A DNA stretch of 64,000 bases from Todiramphus chloris collaris (GCA_025345505.1 JANVCC010000025.1:2278971-2342970); one strand, 5' to 3'; positions 1-14,794 are shown, counted from the first letter of the stretch. Made by a program: numbers and translations. Notes: generated by a model from the sequence alone, not told the origin.

Positions 1-3000
1 CCTCCAAGTAGGGCTTGGAGATTCCACCTCCACAACTCCCACTGCAATTTTTTTTGAGGAAGAGGTTTTGGTGAAGTGGACAAGGAATAGATAAGACCCC
101 ACCTCTTAGAGAGCAAGACTGCTGGTGAATCTCTGAGCAGTGCAGGAGGGTCATGGGGTTGGGCAGGGAAGGCAAGGAAAGCTTTGTGGTGGGGGCTCGG
201 AAGTTCTTCCCCGGTCAGACTTGTATTGAGAATGCTGTGATCTGAGATGTTCTGGAAAGAAAGCACGGGCAAACTAACTGTAAGATATTAGCCACATACA
301 AGATTTGAGAGCAACAAAGTATTATTGCAGGGTACACTATGCCCTGCTTCAGGGCATGCCCCCTCCCTGCTTCAACCATTGTCTTATTTGTGCTCCATTC
401 CATAAATTGCTCATCCACGTCACCTTAGTCTGGAAAGCAGAGAAGACAGAATCACAACTCTAACATAGGCTTGTTAATCAACTTTGTGAGGGTTGTCATT
501 CTGAAAGAGAATGAGTTTGGGCTGCTCTAATGAAATTGTAGGAGTCTTAGCTGAATAATGGGTGCCAAGAGCAAGACTAGGGTCCATCCTACACAACCCC
601 CTGGGACACTTACACAGGAGACATCACAAACATCGGGTAGAACCATTTGCGTTTGGGTCGTTATCGTTATTCCTTTCCATTATCTTTATATGTATCACTA
701 GAAGCATAATTCATAGAGCAAATTGCTTTGAGTAGATGGAATGAAAGATTCCCACCTCCTCCTCCCTACCACACACAGAGAAAAAGTGGGATGAGACACA
801 GGCTCAAGAACTCAAGCCCTTTTCCAAGCTTAAGATGTCTTACATCTCCTAGAGAAGGAGGCTGGAAATACTGTTTGGTTTTTTTACTGTTACACTTCAT
901 CCACACAAAAAATTTTCAAGTTACATTGGTTGGGGAAAATTTATAATGCTGTTTTTGGTTGCTCATCTAATTAGTTATAGAATCTGCTTTCCTGGAATCT
1001 CTATTATGATCTGTGATGGAACAGACAAAGAAAAATTATGGAAAATCAGAAGAAAAGCAATTTGGCATACCAGACAGCTATGCACAAAAAAAGCAATTTT
1101 TGCAAGCATTTGTTTCTCATGTTTCTACAGAACAAAATTTTCTGATGAGGAATTCAGCTACTACAAGTCATTTCTGTTAGTCAGGAGGAAACTCCTCCAC
1201 CCCCAAAGTGTTATATGTTCCCAAACAATGTTTGCTGTGTACGCCCAGTAAGGTGTTTCTGCAAACAGCTCAGAAGCACTTTCAGTGTATGATACAAAGC
1301 CTGACCATGCTTCCCAGTACCCAGCTGGGAGTACACCACTGCCTGTCCTGTGAAATCAGCCATGCACATTGCAGATGAGTTTTTGACAAGTGCACTGCTG
1401 TGCTGAGTGCCACAGCATCCCTCCCCTGGAAGCAAGTAGTAAAGATAGTGCAGGGAGATTGGTTAACACGAATTACAGGTAAAATAAATAAATATACATA
1501 AATCCACATGGTCCCAGCCAAAATCATCCATGATTTTAGCAGTCAGACTGACAAAGACTGCAAAGGCATAAAAGGAACTTTAAAATCTGTAGGATTTTAG
1601 TCTGTTAATAATAATAATTTTTAAAAATAACTAGAAAAAAAAAGCTATATGGCAAGTGTAAAGAGAAGTCCATAATGGAATATCCCCCTTTCTGAAAGGT
1701 GACAACCATGACCTATGGACTAACACATATAATCACAGTACCATAATTCAGAGGGCATTTTCAAACAGTGAACTAATAAGAATTTGAGGAAACTGAAATT
1801 GGAAAATACCACTTTTTAGGTATTAACCTATTACTAACAAGCTAATAACACACCTGATTTGGTGGTGGTATCTAGAAAGCAGGCTTGGGTGCTGCAGGGG
1901 AAAACACATCTCTCTTCTCAGCCAACTTCTAGTTTAAATAAACAAGACAGATAATAAAAATGAAAAGGGACAAACGTTACCCCATTCCACAGGCAGGGAG
2001 CTGAACTACAAAAGATGAAAAGACTTAAAAGATAGGTAATATTATATTGGTGTCAGAATCCAAAACTAATTTTAGCTGTGGTACCTTAAGCAAAACCTGT
2101 TCTCCTTTTTACCTGATTTGTATTTGTTTATTGACAAAACAGCCTGGGTGTCCTACAGCTTCCTGGTGGTGTCTACACAAGTGATGGATGTAGAGAGATA
2201 GAAATATTTACAAACAATGGTGATGATTTAGCACTATGCAGAAATTTTAAGTAAATAATTGCCATTAAGTTCTCCATTTTATGCTGCTTTGCAGCCAGGT
2301 GTCTATTAACTTCTACAGCCTTCACCAGGGTTTAAGAAAACAAGTTGAAAATCCTTAACTCATTTTACTCTGTCTAATCATTGTGCAATTGAAGGGGTGC
2401 ATCTTTCAATTTTTGCTTATATACGTTTGTGACAGAACCATTACAGTAGGGAAATGTATTATTTAGTCCCAAACAGGACATTGCTGAAGGATTACCTCTG
2501 ACCTCCATCCATTCACTTGTCTAGAACCACCACTTTGTTCTGACATGTTTTATTGGTCTTGTAAAATAGAAATGCTAAAACAAGGGGGAAAAGGTCATAG
2601 CTGTGCATTCACTGAGAATTATTGACATGGACCTGGCATCTGAGGCAGTCAATCAGAAAGATCCATTTGAGTCTAGAGATGTAAAGATTATTTTTATCAT
2701 AATTTCCCCAGTGTGGATTCAAGATAGTGCTGGAGGAGGGGATTTAACCCTGACAGAGAGAGTTTGCTGACGAAATCTGGGTAGCTCCAAGGTCAGGGTC
2801 AATCCTACCTCATGATTACCCAATATTTAGCTAGGATTTTTCAATGTCCTGATGGTCATATTATCTGAATAAAAGTTAATAGTATCCTGGTGAATATCAG
2901 GTTTTTTCTAAGTAAAAAAGAAGAGAGAACTTCATAATATCCAGGAACAAAATGGCATCATGCAACAACATCAAAAATACAGGGAATCATGAAAGATTCT

Positions 3001-6000
3001 TACTCAACATCATAAGAGTCACTCTGTCATCCGTACAAAAGATTTCAGTAGGTAAAGATAAATACACACGGGGGTTTTGTGTGTGCCACATGCAGCAGCA
3101 ATGACACTGATGTAATTTATGCTTCTTTACAACAAGTTGTAACTAGGCCTATGACCTTCCTGATTATTTGCTATTTTTGCTCCATGGGTTAAAACTCACC
3201 CTGAACGTTAGGAGGTATCTGGACAGAATGATGGTGCTACCGCTACCACAGGTTCCATTTCCGCTCTAGAAGTTTGCAAGCATTTCTCTAGAGATTTATT
3301 CAGGTCAGGAGCTTTTAATAAGTAGAGTGGCCATCAAGTAGAACAGAACAAACAGCCTGAGAAATGAGTATAAATCTAAGCATTACTTTGCATATATGCT
3401 GCAACTGCTAATGTGTTAAACAAACAGAAGAAAATATACTTAAATTATTTATTCTTAATAAATGAACCATCTGAATAATAAATAAATGTGTTCAGTAATC
3501 ACGGGGAAGTTTTTTAAACAACAGGATCTTTTGCAGCAGGAAGAATCACATGGAAGGTGGGGAAAGAACAGTATTTGTTTAAATAGCATTAAGAACCCAA
3601 CCGAAGCCAAACAGCTCTAATGTTGGCAATTAACACTGCTGACAGTCTATTGCAGTGTCCCTCATAACTTGGGTATGATGCTGTAATTCCTGTTTAAGAA
3701 TGCAGATTGGAACTCTGAAAGGATATGTAACCCTATACTGTCTAATCCGTATAACAGGAAATGTGCAACTAGTTCTTCAGCTCTGATATTTGAAGCCTTA
3801 CCACTGAAACCCTCTGCTTTTAAACTCAATGCTTTTGTCAAGCTCTTAAGTTGCAAGAGACATTGATTTTGTTTTGGGCTCCCTAAGAGGTATGTGCTTT
3901 TAACTGTCATTTCAAAAGCAGTGTTTCTTTTAAATGTCTTATGAACCTTGCTTGGTTTTGACTGTGAGAGATCAGTAAATAAAAACATGTTACATACTAA
4001 GTTCATCTCACTTAACCCCATGAAAATAGCCCTTTGATGGACACTAGATGGATACAAGACTTGTCGCTGTCAGAAAATAAAGATGGGAATTTGGTGAGAC
4101 GTATGACTTGTATCTGTGCTAATGTCCTGTTATAATCACGCTCCTGGATGTTATATAATCCATCCTAAAGCACAAGTTTTGACACAACTTTCTCTTTGAC
4201 AATCCTGCAGTACATTCTGCAAGAGAAGGGATTTTCTGCCCAAATTCCTTCCTGGTGGCTTAGATGGCACCTACTTAACTTCCCCATAAAATAGCAGCTG
4301 GAGATTGTACTCTACTTGTTCACAGACACAATGATTCTATGCACAACAGCGTGCTGAATCTCTAAAATGATAAAGAAAGCAACACTCTTCAGGTAATCAG
4401 CTGATGGAATCCACAGTAGATTGCTTGACTGGATTTGTTTTAGCTTTTGTATTATTTTCCTCTAAAGGAAAATAAGATTCTCACTCTATTTTAATATTTA
4501 CCAGCAAGATAACACCTGCTACGTGGTTGCCTTTTCATTTTCAGTGGTGAGATGAATTACAGAGTACTGTTATCCTTCTTTTGTGTTATCAGGTTTGAAT
4601 CTTTCATTTAAGACATTATTTCATGTAATTGCATTAGAACTCGGAAGCAGAGATCATGGTGGGTTTTCTTCATTGCATTAATGAGATTGTCAGCAGAGTA
4701 CAAAGAATTTAGCAAACCTGTTGCAAATTTTTAATGAATGTTTCAACCTTGACTTTAGATCTAAATTAGGAAAAATATTGTTAGAGTTAAAAATTAACAC
4801 GTGTGAATAAGTATTCCACCTATAGCCAAGACATAATTTCAGCAAACTTAAGCTAGGTACATAGTGAATAATTTATTAATTTTTTTTTCTTCATTTTGTG
4901 AAGTCTAGCTTTGAATTAGCTTTTGATAACTTTTTCCAAAGGGGTCAAAAGCAGTAGGTGGAAGCGACAATTAAGTGTACTGTTTCCAATTCTGGTTATC
5001 CAGAGAGGGTTAATGCCTCCAGCATAACCACAGCTCAAGCTTCCCATCTCTATTCACCATAAATTATTTCCTCTTCTAAAAGTGGAAGTAGTGGAATCTT
5101 GTATTTACAATTAAACCCTTGTTTGTTGTTTTCAGGTAAGCTGCTATGTTTTTACCTCTTGGCTTTTTTTCCTTCCACTTTATTTTATTCTTTTGAGAAA
5201 GATTTCATTTAATGAATGATAAAGAGAGGATTCCAAAATACCTTGGATTCTCCCCTATTTCTTTTGTGAGAGTGTTATCAGTATCATTCCTGCTATTAAA
5301 ATGGTAACAACCCTTCTCATCTGCCCTATTCTGCATTAGCTATTGAGCCCCAGAAGCAACAAACCACTTTTTATTTGGCTACTAGTAAGAGACTGGATGA
5401 GCAAAGCTGTCACAGTGAGCCACAGAACGTAAATCAGATAGCGCAGTCGTATCCCATTAGAAAGGTGACAGATCAGCATCTGCACTGTGGCTTGCATCAA
5501 ACAGAAAATGAAAAGTTAATGTAGGGTGCCCAACACAAGTGTATAATGCTCTCTTCGGATTATTAGATCATGATATTGGTGCTGCTGTACAACCCGCTCA
5601 ACTGGGGCCTTTCTTTTTGCCCATTTTTTTTATACTCGGAGAGGCAAGACTGTAGTCTACTGTGTCAGGTCTTCATGGGACAGGTTTCACGCTTGCTGAA
5701 CTTGAATAAAATTTAGATCATTTCAGAGATCCAGAGGAAATGAGAACATCAATATGCCACCAGAACTACAGTAGTCTTGGAAGCAAATGCCATCACCTGA
5801 AGGCAGAGTAGGCAAATTCTTTAACTCTTTCAAAGTGTTTAATTTCTTCCATAAGATTCCTTCTTTCTCAGATTACCTGCCTTCAGACCAGCTCATCTTC
5901 TGCTAAATTCCATCCCACAGTACAGAAATTCTGTAAACAGCATGGTAAAGTTACTGGCATAAACTGGTACCCCAGTTGCTAGGTTTATACTCCATGTTAA

Positions 6001-9000
6001 CATTATATTTTCCTTTCAGCTTTGTATAGACTTTAGGGAAAATGTGAATCCATGTAGGGACATGAATATGGCCATTTTCCAATGTGGAAAAACAGTAAAC
6101 ACTCAAGGCAACCTTTGAAGCCCTACTAAAAATGCAATTTGACAAAATTTTAACAGTACTGAAGAGGAAAAATTACAGTATTTCTACCTACCCTGAGTGG
6201 CCTTTCTGGGGCTATTCCAGCTCTCATCAGCCCGCGTAACAGAATTTCTGTACAATCTTTTTTTCATGCTCTTTGCCTTTTTTTAGGACTTTTTCAGTTC
6301 TCATGCCTTTTCATCTGTTCTAGAACTTATAAATAAACATTTATCTTATTCACCCTCAATATTTGCCATATTACTTTCTCAGTTAATCAATACTTGCTGT
6401 TCCTACCTTCTTCTAGTTTCTGTATATTTTCTTAATACTTCCTGAAGTTTGAGAACAAAGCATCAGACCCTACATTAGTGCAAACTAGACTAAAATCAAT
6501 GAGGCTTTCCCATCACACTTAACAAACATGAGTCGCTCAAAACTAGCATTTAAATTGCTTCTATTTATTTGTCACATCCTAGGCACAGCTTCTCCTTACC
6601 AATTCACAATCTTCAAAATGAGAGAAGCAGCACACCTTTGCAGGATAAGGATATTCTAATAAAAAAATGCATTCAAACTTGGAATAGCTACATGGCTATT
6701 AACATCCTTGTAACTGCTGCCTGTCCTGTAATTTAATTATCAGCTTATTATACCATATTGAATGTTAAAAAAAAGATTATGCAGAAAAAGATTTTCAGTC
6801 ACTATAAAATTTCCTCCTTGGGCTAAATTTGAACCAGTTGCTTTCAATAGCTGTTCTTCATTTCTTTGATTGATGATAATTTCCCACTTTTTCTCCACGT
6901 CTGATTTTTCTTGATTATAATAATATAATCTTAGAAGGAAACAAAATACATTATAACGCAAATATCTTGATAGCAACTATTTTAAATTTAATTCTGTTCA
7001 ATTTGATCTACCAAAAGCTCTTGCATTTTGGCTGATCACTTAACAAGACCTGGTATTTATAGGAGCTAATCATTTTAGGAGGAACACAGGTAAAAAGTGC
7101 CATCCAGAGACATATGGAGCTCTAGGTATACTGGCAATTGAGAAGAACCCAAGTGCTGCGAGTTGTAGCATTTGTGGGGTTTCTCCCCCCCCATTATGGG
7201 AAATAAGATAAAGCAATCTGAATTCATTTAATGTTTTCTTTTCTTTAAAGACCAACACAGATAATATGTCTGCATCACAGGAAATCAAAGTACCTGGATA
7301 CTCCTTCCCAGTGGTACTTTGCATCATGCGGTTGTATAGTTCATTACTTCTACTGTTCTAGCTGTACTAGTTTCCTGTGCAGTAACTGAACTCTCCTGTG
7401 TTGAAGAGAAACTACAGTGATTTTTGTGGTTCTAAATGCAGTGACCATATTACACACAGATAAATGAAAACACAGATTGTAAAGAAGTCAGGAAAGCTGT
7501 TACTGAAATACAATGTTTCCAAAGGTGATAAATAATGGAAAAATTGCATCAGAGAGATTCAAGGCTGAAATGCATCCACATAGCTATCCACATGAATCTC
7601 CGAGTTTCAACTTTAACAAAATTCAGCTGAAGCCAAACAAATGAATTGCAGCCAAGCCCTTCTGAAAAATAAGCCCAGAGTGACTTCAGAGAGGAATCCC
7701 ATATACAGGGCAGAGATAGCAGATTCATCATTCCAGGAGCCAAGATGAATTGTAAAAAATATAACCTTATGCACCCTGGTTTCCTGAAATAAAGGAAATA
7801 AAATGACCAAAGAGTTCAAATCCTAGAACAATTCCAAAGGCAGTGCTATCTCTTCAGCATAGACTTAGATGAAACAATATTTTCCTTACGCACAGGAATC
7901 TATAAGACAGCCAAGGACAAAGACAAATAAACTACTACTTCAGTCAGAGAAGAGATCTTCAAATCCACAGTGTTCATACCGTTGCTTGATAACTGAAACA
8001 GTAGTTATTGTAATATTCCACTTGTTTATGTCCTGGGTCTCCATAAAGGCTTAGAGTTTCCAGAAGGACTAATCTTTTAACTGTGAAAGTCACAAATATT
8101 GTAATTACTCTCAATTTCCCCAGATGATAGTATGTAGTGTATATATATGTAGCATATAAATACAACTTGAGCATAGAAATTTCTCAGACACAAAGTGTTT
8201 TGGGGCAAAAACACCTCAAAGGAGAGGCAGAAATGATTCTGTGAGGGAAATTAAAAGTGCACCCCAAGACTATCCTGCCTTGTTGTCCGACGTTAGATGA
8301 CATATGAAGTGATTGATACCAAGAGGTGACAGTAACTTGGAAAAATAGTTCATTGAACCGCAATGCATCCTGACAGCCCCATTGTTGATCATGCTCTTCA
8401 GTGCCAGGAAAAGTTTATGACCTGCTGCTTGAATGAGGTTACAGGGCTTATTACACCCTTTTCATCCACCCACTTTCTGGCAACACCAGACAGAACTCTA
8501 GATTAAATATATTTACTTTTTCTATAGCATTTCATTAACGAAAATGCTCTGGTTTGGAAAATTACATTTTGCTACAGTTACATAGAGAGTTTCTGGTCTT
8601 CCAAGTAATTGAGAATTGACTATTTTGAGGATGGTAAACATCAGTAAAGCTTGTGGCAGGCAATGGATTGAAAATGAACATATTAGCCCACTAAGTGACT
8701 CGAGTACTACAAAACACGGACTAACAAAATAGAAAGGAAAAGAAGCAGAGCTTTTTTTCACAGAGAGCTGCATTTTCTTACTACCTCATTAGAGTCTTGC
8801 TGCAGAGACTGCTAATTTCCCAGGGAAATTTTTCATCACCATAAACAGTAGGCAAGTATTGTTTAGCAGTTGCCCAACAAATGATTGGCATTTGCATTTC
8901 ATCTGTCACTGGCAATGACAAAGTGGCTTCTGTGTTTTAGTAACTTAACAGTTTGAAAAAGCTGCAATTTAGTTGTGATCATTTGAAAAACAGTTACTGT

Positions 9001-9905
9001 CATACACAAAAAAAAAATATCGCTCTCTAAAAGATCCTAGAATTCAATAGCTACCAACTCACAGATAAAGCAAAACATATTAAAATACCAAAACAATAAA
9101 GCAATGTGAAATTGTTTCAGATGCCCATGGACCAAGAAAGAATGGCCTGTATCTTGAGTAGGTTAAAATTGCCTGTTAATCAATAGAAATAGCTGCTTTT
9201 CCTAAATTTATTTCTTTTTAATAACTACATCATTATTTTCCCTGCTTTGATAGGAGGTTTGCAACATTAATAAAGCTCCTGGTAGCCTGAATGTAAGGAG
9301 AGTGCAATTGCATCATGAAAGAAAAAGCAAACCTCACAGTCCCTGTTCCAAGAGGGCTACCAGCTCCTTCCTATCACTGTGGCTCTTCCCACAGTAGCCT
9401 CCGAAGCATCCACAGGACCCCTTCAGGCAGTAGCTATATGACTAAGCAGAACCATCACCTCCACGAGTTCTAATGAGGGTAAGTGGAAAAGGAATTCAAT
9501 GCATCTGAGCCGTGGAAGTGTCCCATTTACTCAAGTTGAGTCGCAACAGAAGAAATTGTGATCTGGGAGAGATAAGAACCTGCTTTTCATCCAGCTACTG
9601 GGACATTTCAGTGCTTGAGAGCTACTATGTGGTGGGGAAGGTAGGTATGGAGACAGATGTTGGCTGCCCACACATTACATCAGTTTCATCTGGACTCACA
9701 GATACACAACATCACAGACAAAACACCCCTCACAAGCCTGTTCAAGTAAATGACATCACATCACATTATGCCAAGTAAATGGATTGATTGATTAGAACAT
9801 TCAAAACAAGCTTTCTGTTTCTCAGCTGTTCCCACCTTATTAAATCAATCAAAATAAGTGTGATTTTATTGTATACTAAACCACATCAAAAGTTTGTTCT
9901 AAGTT
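1..9905. other. Unique AT-rich non-coding sequence
   Basis: No recognisable exon, RNA gene or mobile element was found over nearly 10 kb. Open frames are short. The longest, on the minus strand at 3662-4057 (131 codons), matches no family I know. The stretch holds scattered short A/T runs and a small TA-rich patch near 8130-8160. It is most likely intergenic or intronic. Conserved non-coding elements could be present but cannot be recognised without an alignment. Confidence 0.6.
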
Positions 9906-9918
9906 CCCCCCCCCCCCC
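9906..9918. repeat. C13 homopolymer
   Basis: An uninterrupted run of 13 C sits in otherwise AT-rich sequence, so the minus strand reads G13. It is a simple repeat that is likely length-variable and error-prone in sequencing. Confidence 0.9.
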
Positions 9919-12726
9919 AATTTTAAGAGCAGGATCAGCAGCAAACTACATAATGAAATTATTAAAACAAAAGATTTTGGTGAAAGACTGCTAAGAATGA
10001 AGACGTGCATTTATGTACAATTTCAGAGTAGAAGAACAGGATTCCTGTCAAGCGATGTTAAAGCAGGGATGTGGTCCATGTTCACACTTCGTGCACTCCG
10101 GCTCTAAGGACTCCAGAAGGACCTCCTCCTTGGTTGTGGAGTTTGCACTTGTACTTCTTTCCTTACATGCCCACTAAAGAACAGTTTTGGATGTTCATCA
10201 CCCTTGATGTACAAGGTGCTGTCAAGTATTGATCTGACATGTTTGCTTGGGTTTGTATCTTTGCTCTAGCACAGCAGTTTAGTAAATCCTATGCTCACAA
10301 GCACTCCTGCATTCTATATAACTTAAATACTGTCCAAGCACCTGAACATTTTAAAATGTGTGTATTTGAAGTTCACATTCTGCAAACCTTTGAGTGATTA
10401 AAACAATTTGCAAATGTTTGCAGGACTTGAAGTCAATTGGAATTAAGTTTTAAATCAAAACGAATAACGGTAGAAAATTTTTTTTATAGTGGCTACCCAG
10501 CTTTTCCCTTTTGGCTTAGTGAATATCAACAAGGTAGCATGTAGGCAAGAAATTTGCTACCAATTTAGTGTTACATATTTCTATGTCCTAAATAAATGTA
10601 AAAGGGGTTTGCATGTTTTTCAGTGTATTTGCAGAAGAAATTAATCTCTTGGGGAAAAACAAACTAAACAAAAAAAACACCCCAAGCTGAATTAATTATG
10701 AACAAAAGATTCTTGTTAAAAACCAGCAAAGGTTGCAGTAACGAGGATTACAGTGGCCTTTGTTTAAGAAATTATATGCAAGTCACTGTCTTGTTTCTAT
10801 CTGTATCTTGTCATACAAATTACTCTTTGACAGAGAGCTGATATCTCACCAAAACCCATTATAAAAACATAATTACTACTACTGCATCATTAATCTGAAA
10901 TAGCAATATGTTTCTGCACAAACAGGTTAGGAAGTTCTGTCCCTCCATGGCCTCTCAGGTGTACAATAAAACTGTTAATTAACAGAACAGAGACCTATAT
11001 AAAGTCTACATAGTTTTGTACTCTCCAGGAAAAAAGCAAGACTCAGGGCCAGGTTGTAATTCTGACCATGTTATCACTTCTCTGGAAACTTCTCAGAACA
11101 TAAGGTATCCTGCAGCAGTATCCTGTGCTTGGTGTCATTATCCATTCCCTGATTAACTGCTTCTTCCTTTCTTCCTCAGGCTCACAGAAATGTGAACCAA
11201 GGCAAGACCTTCCCTCATCACCACACTGTCTTGTTCTACTTGGGACACTCAGTCTCCCAGGACTGTGTTTTTGCACAAATGCTTTCCAAGGAAGATTAAG
11301 TGCAGCTTTCTCCCCAACTCTTTAGTGCTCTTTTTCCCCTCTTTTTAAAATTTTCTTTTGTTTTTACATATTTCTACTCTCCAGAATCTTCATATTAGGA
11401 AATGACAAAGTCGTATACAAAACTGAATGTGATTAATTTTGAATGTGTGGTAATTACTGACTTGTAAATAGAGCATCCTGTCAACATTTTATAGTTGTGC
11501 TTTTGCAGATTAGCACACACCTTAAAAAGGCATCTGATGAAGCAGCACATGATGAGCCAGCTTTTGGGAATGGCAGGGTAGAAGGGAATGAGAGGAAAAA
11601 ATTATGAGAACTGCAGCCAAAGAGATCAGAGGTGAAGATATTTTCCAACTCTTATTCATCTTTCCAGATCAAAGGCAGCTTTACATAAGAAAAAACTACA
11701 AAATCTGACCCTGAAGAGAGTAACAGTACTTTAAGTGTAGAAAATAAATGAGAAGATGCAAGTTGAATGTTGCCAGAGTCTACAAATACATTTTTTCTCA
11801 CTCTGTGGAAAAGTTGCTGTTCTGCTGTTGCTACTAAATTGTCTAGAAACACCTACAGTGTATCACTAACAAATCTTTTGCTATGATATCTGGAATGCAA
11901 GGCATAAGGAAAAGTACCAGAAGATGCCCAGATCTTGCACAACCACAGCAGAAATGAGAGCTCTGAAACAATAACAATAAGGGAAGAAACCTGAGCTAAT
12001 CTCCGAATGATTGGGCATTACGGCCAAGAAGCAACGCTGATTTCACTGAGGCCAGTTTCCTGCAGAATATATGATAGTTCAACTCCGATGCGAAAAGGAA
12101 GCGGGATTAACTTGTTGGGCTATCACAGGAGAAATAAAATGAGCCTGGTTAGATCACACCAACAATAATTACAGCTTTCACATTATAAAGTATATTTTAT
12201 ATAATTAAGTATTGATTATTTAAGGCTTCTGCGGAAAAAAATGTTAACTTTTTCCTGTGAGGAAAATTTACCAACTTCTAGATTTCTAATTCCCATAGTG
12301 ACACCTAACAATGGGAACAGCAGGAAAAAAAATGGTGTCCTTCCACCCCCCACTTAAAATCCTGGGTTTGCTGTCCAATTGCAGGCATAAAAACTAGAAT
12401 ATTTCATCCAAGATCTTTATTTACTGGCCTGATACAATAAGAGCTCAAATGTAACAAATATTTAATCTGTAGAAGTCATTCATTACAGCATTATACGGAA
12501 TTACCAAAAAAAATTAAAATAAGGAAAATAAGAAAGAGGACTCATTTCAGACTTTCAGAATCCATAGGTTTTGCCTTAAAACCAAATACACAAAGGCCTG
12601 GAGCAAAATTTTCAGTAAGTTCAATGAGGCCAAAAAATCACATCTCTAATCCCCTTTGAATTAAATCACCCATGTCAAATAAAGAAGAACTAAGTCCAAA
12701 ACTTGTTTTTCAAAAGTACTTTCCAT
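9919..12726. other. Unique AT-rich non-coding sequence
   Basis: No gene or transposon was recognised. Short overlapping open frames near 11043-11325 on both strands carry no domain and look accidental. Confidence 0.55.
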
Positions 12727-12838
12727 AGTTTTGTTCAGGTTGTCTTGGGGCTTTTTATTGTTTGGGGGTGTTTTTGTTAGTTTTGGTGGTGGTAATTTTT
12801 TGCAGGTTTTAAATTTGTTGTTGGGGTTTTTTTTGTTC
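12727..12838 (+). repeat. G/T-rich low-complexity patch
   Basis: For about 110 bases the plus strand is almost entirely G and T, with only a few C and A. It is built from irregular runs such as TTTGGGGGTGTTTTTG and TTGTTGGGGTTTTTTTT. A minus-strand open frame across it (12661-12870) is rich in Lys, Asn and Pro only because of this composition, so it is not a gene. Similar patches occur at 15603-15626, 15961-16000, 26352-26372 and 63235-63343. Confidence 0.8.
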
Positions 12839-14576
12839 AATTTATTCTGCAAGTCAAAAGCAAGAGTCATAATGCTTACTGGACAAAAGCAGTGAGTTGT
12901 CCTGTTTTAAGACACCTTGTCATGAGTCATTTGTAACCACTTACTTTGCGATGCAAAAGCTCAGCAGCCCTCACCAGTCCAGGCACTGTGAGTAGTGGAT
13001 CTCAGTGGTCTCATCAATGCTCCTAATTAAAATAGGTTCAGGAAACAAACTCAGGCACTGGCCAGCTGGTCAGCCATTTGCTCAACTGCTTGCTTGCTCC
13101 CCAGCCCCTTGCTGGCTTATGCCAAACCGTAGTTTCCCAAACTGCAAGGGCACAATCCGGAGAACAGCTTGTGCCAGGGACCATTCCCACAGACAGCGGG
13201 GATGGCAGCTACAGGGAGACCAGAGGACATGCAAAGCCAACTGCACTGTGGAAGCCACTGATCTGTTTCAGAAATAATCATGTCCTATTTGTCCTAGACA
13301 TATCTTGACTACTTGCTTTTCTAAAACAAAAGACTGTGTTATATACTGTTATTCTCTGGCATACACTGTCTTCACTGTCTTAAAAGATTTGTCTTTTTTT
13401 TTTTTTCCAGTATTTGCTCTGAGCTACCAGTTTAAAGAAAGCTTTGCTAGCTTATTAAGTGTTTACTACTCTCACTGCAGCTAACAAATATCTCTGTTCT
13501 CTTTTCCTTTTGTCTGTTGCTTGTACAGCTGCCTTTATTGCAAGCAGTACATTCCTCCAAAGATACTGCAACTCAGTGAATATGGATGTTTTACAAAGCT
13601 AATTACTACATATGTAACAAATTAATGATTTCAAGGCATGTAAAATTGGTAATTCACCAAGAAGTAAGAAGGAATTAGAAAACTAATATATGAAATAGAT
13701 CTGTAAATGCTACCCCATTACTGAGAGGCAAAAAAGTGGATGTCAGCACAGAGGCTGCCAATAAAGGGATTGTGAACCTGGGATGCATTTAAAAAAAGAT
13801 AAAGTCATATTCAAGTCAATTGTTTCTCCTCATTTGAACAGTCTTTACATTAAAAACACTGCCTATGTTCCGAGTTAGCCAGAAAAAAAAGAAAGACCAT
13901 CAAGAACATAAATGAGTTTGCAGGACAAGAAGAAAACCTAAATTGTCCTTACAAAAATGCATCAAATATTCAGGAAAGCCTGAAAAACCAGTCGTCACAC
14001 TACAGTTGAGGTACAAGGCAGACAGACTGGAGAGACATTACCTATCAGCGGGGCCTACTCATGCAATTTGAATGAGGAACCTGTTGGAGCTAATTGACTA
14101 CAGTAAAATAAGCTACACATTCAAAGATGGAGAAATTCAGAAGAAAATCCTCATCAATCTCTTGTCCTTCCTGCCTGCTCTCATAGAGTCTGTAAGAATG
14201 ACAAGAATCTGAACCATACTATTTATTAATTATACTAAGGCAGCTTCTACTGAAGGATTTTGAAGCAACTTGTCAAACATTTAATTAAGTCTCACAGTCT
14301 CTTCAAAAAAAAAGGTGTTAGCAGCTTTTTACTGAAGATTTTTCAATAATAAGAGGTTTCAGTGCCCTAGTAAGATCACACAGCAAAATCATCATGCCAC
14401 TGAAAAACTCTCAAAAGGCAGGAGCAGAACAGGAGAGCCACACCAGTACTACTGGCTTTGCACCAGTGGGAGGACTGTTGCCAGAATGCATCTACCTCAG
14501 AAATCATCCCAACTACTATCAATGACAGTCTCTTTTTTGCAGAAAGAAGTATCTTGCAGAAATTTGTTTGGTGTGT
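12839..14576. other. Unique non-coding sequence
   Basis: No gene was recognised. A GC-richer stretch at about 13040-13270 has open frames in two plus-strand phases without any known domain. A T-run followed by CCAG near 13394-13410 resembles a polypyrimidine tract with an AG acceptor. No coding exon follows it, so it is not called as a splice site. Confidence 0.5.
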
Positions 14577-14794
14577 TTGGACATCAGGAAAAATTTCTTC
14601 CCCAAAACAGTTATCAAGGGCTGGCCCAGGCTGCCCAGGACAGTGGTGGAGTCCCCATCTCTGGGGAGTTTCAAAGCTGTGTAAATGTGGTGCTGAGGGA
14701 CATGGGTTAGTGGTACCGTGTCAGTGCTGTGTCAACAGTTGGCCTCGATGTTATTAAAGATCTCTTCCAACTAAAACAATTCTATGATTCTATG
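14577..14794 (+). mobile_element. CR1 LINE fragment, 3' end
   Basis: This is a 5'-truncated copy of the CR1 non-LTR retrotransposon in plus orientation. It retains the DNA encoding the tail of the reverse-transcriptase protein and the 3' untranslated region. Visible landmarks in order are 'ACATCAGGAAAAATTTCTTC', a 'GGCTGCCCAGGA' block, 'GAGTCCCCATCTCTGG', 'GTGGTGCTGAGGGACATGG', 'GTTGGCCTCGATG', 'TCTCTTCCAACTAAAACAATT', and the terminal 'TTCTATGATTCTATG' tandem, which is the usual CR1 end. Several small gaps and substitutions relative to the family pattern make it a dead copy. The 5' border is approximate. The family assignment is secure, but the subfamily cannot be named from sight. Confidence 0.92.

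Noticed and set aside
3662..4057. 131-codon minus-strand frame
   Set aside because: No recognisable domain and no gene context.
12661..12870. Lys/Asn/Pro-rich minus-strand frame
   Set aside because: This is the translation of the G/T-rich low-complexity patch.
13394..13410. T-run followed by CCAG, resembling a splice acceptor
   Set aside because: No coding exon or donor partner is visible. Such motifs are common by chance in T-rich DNA.
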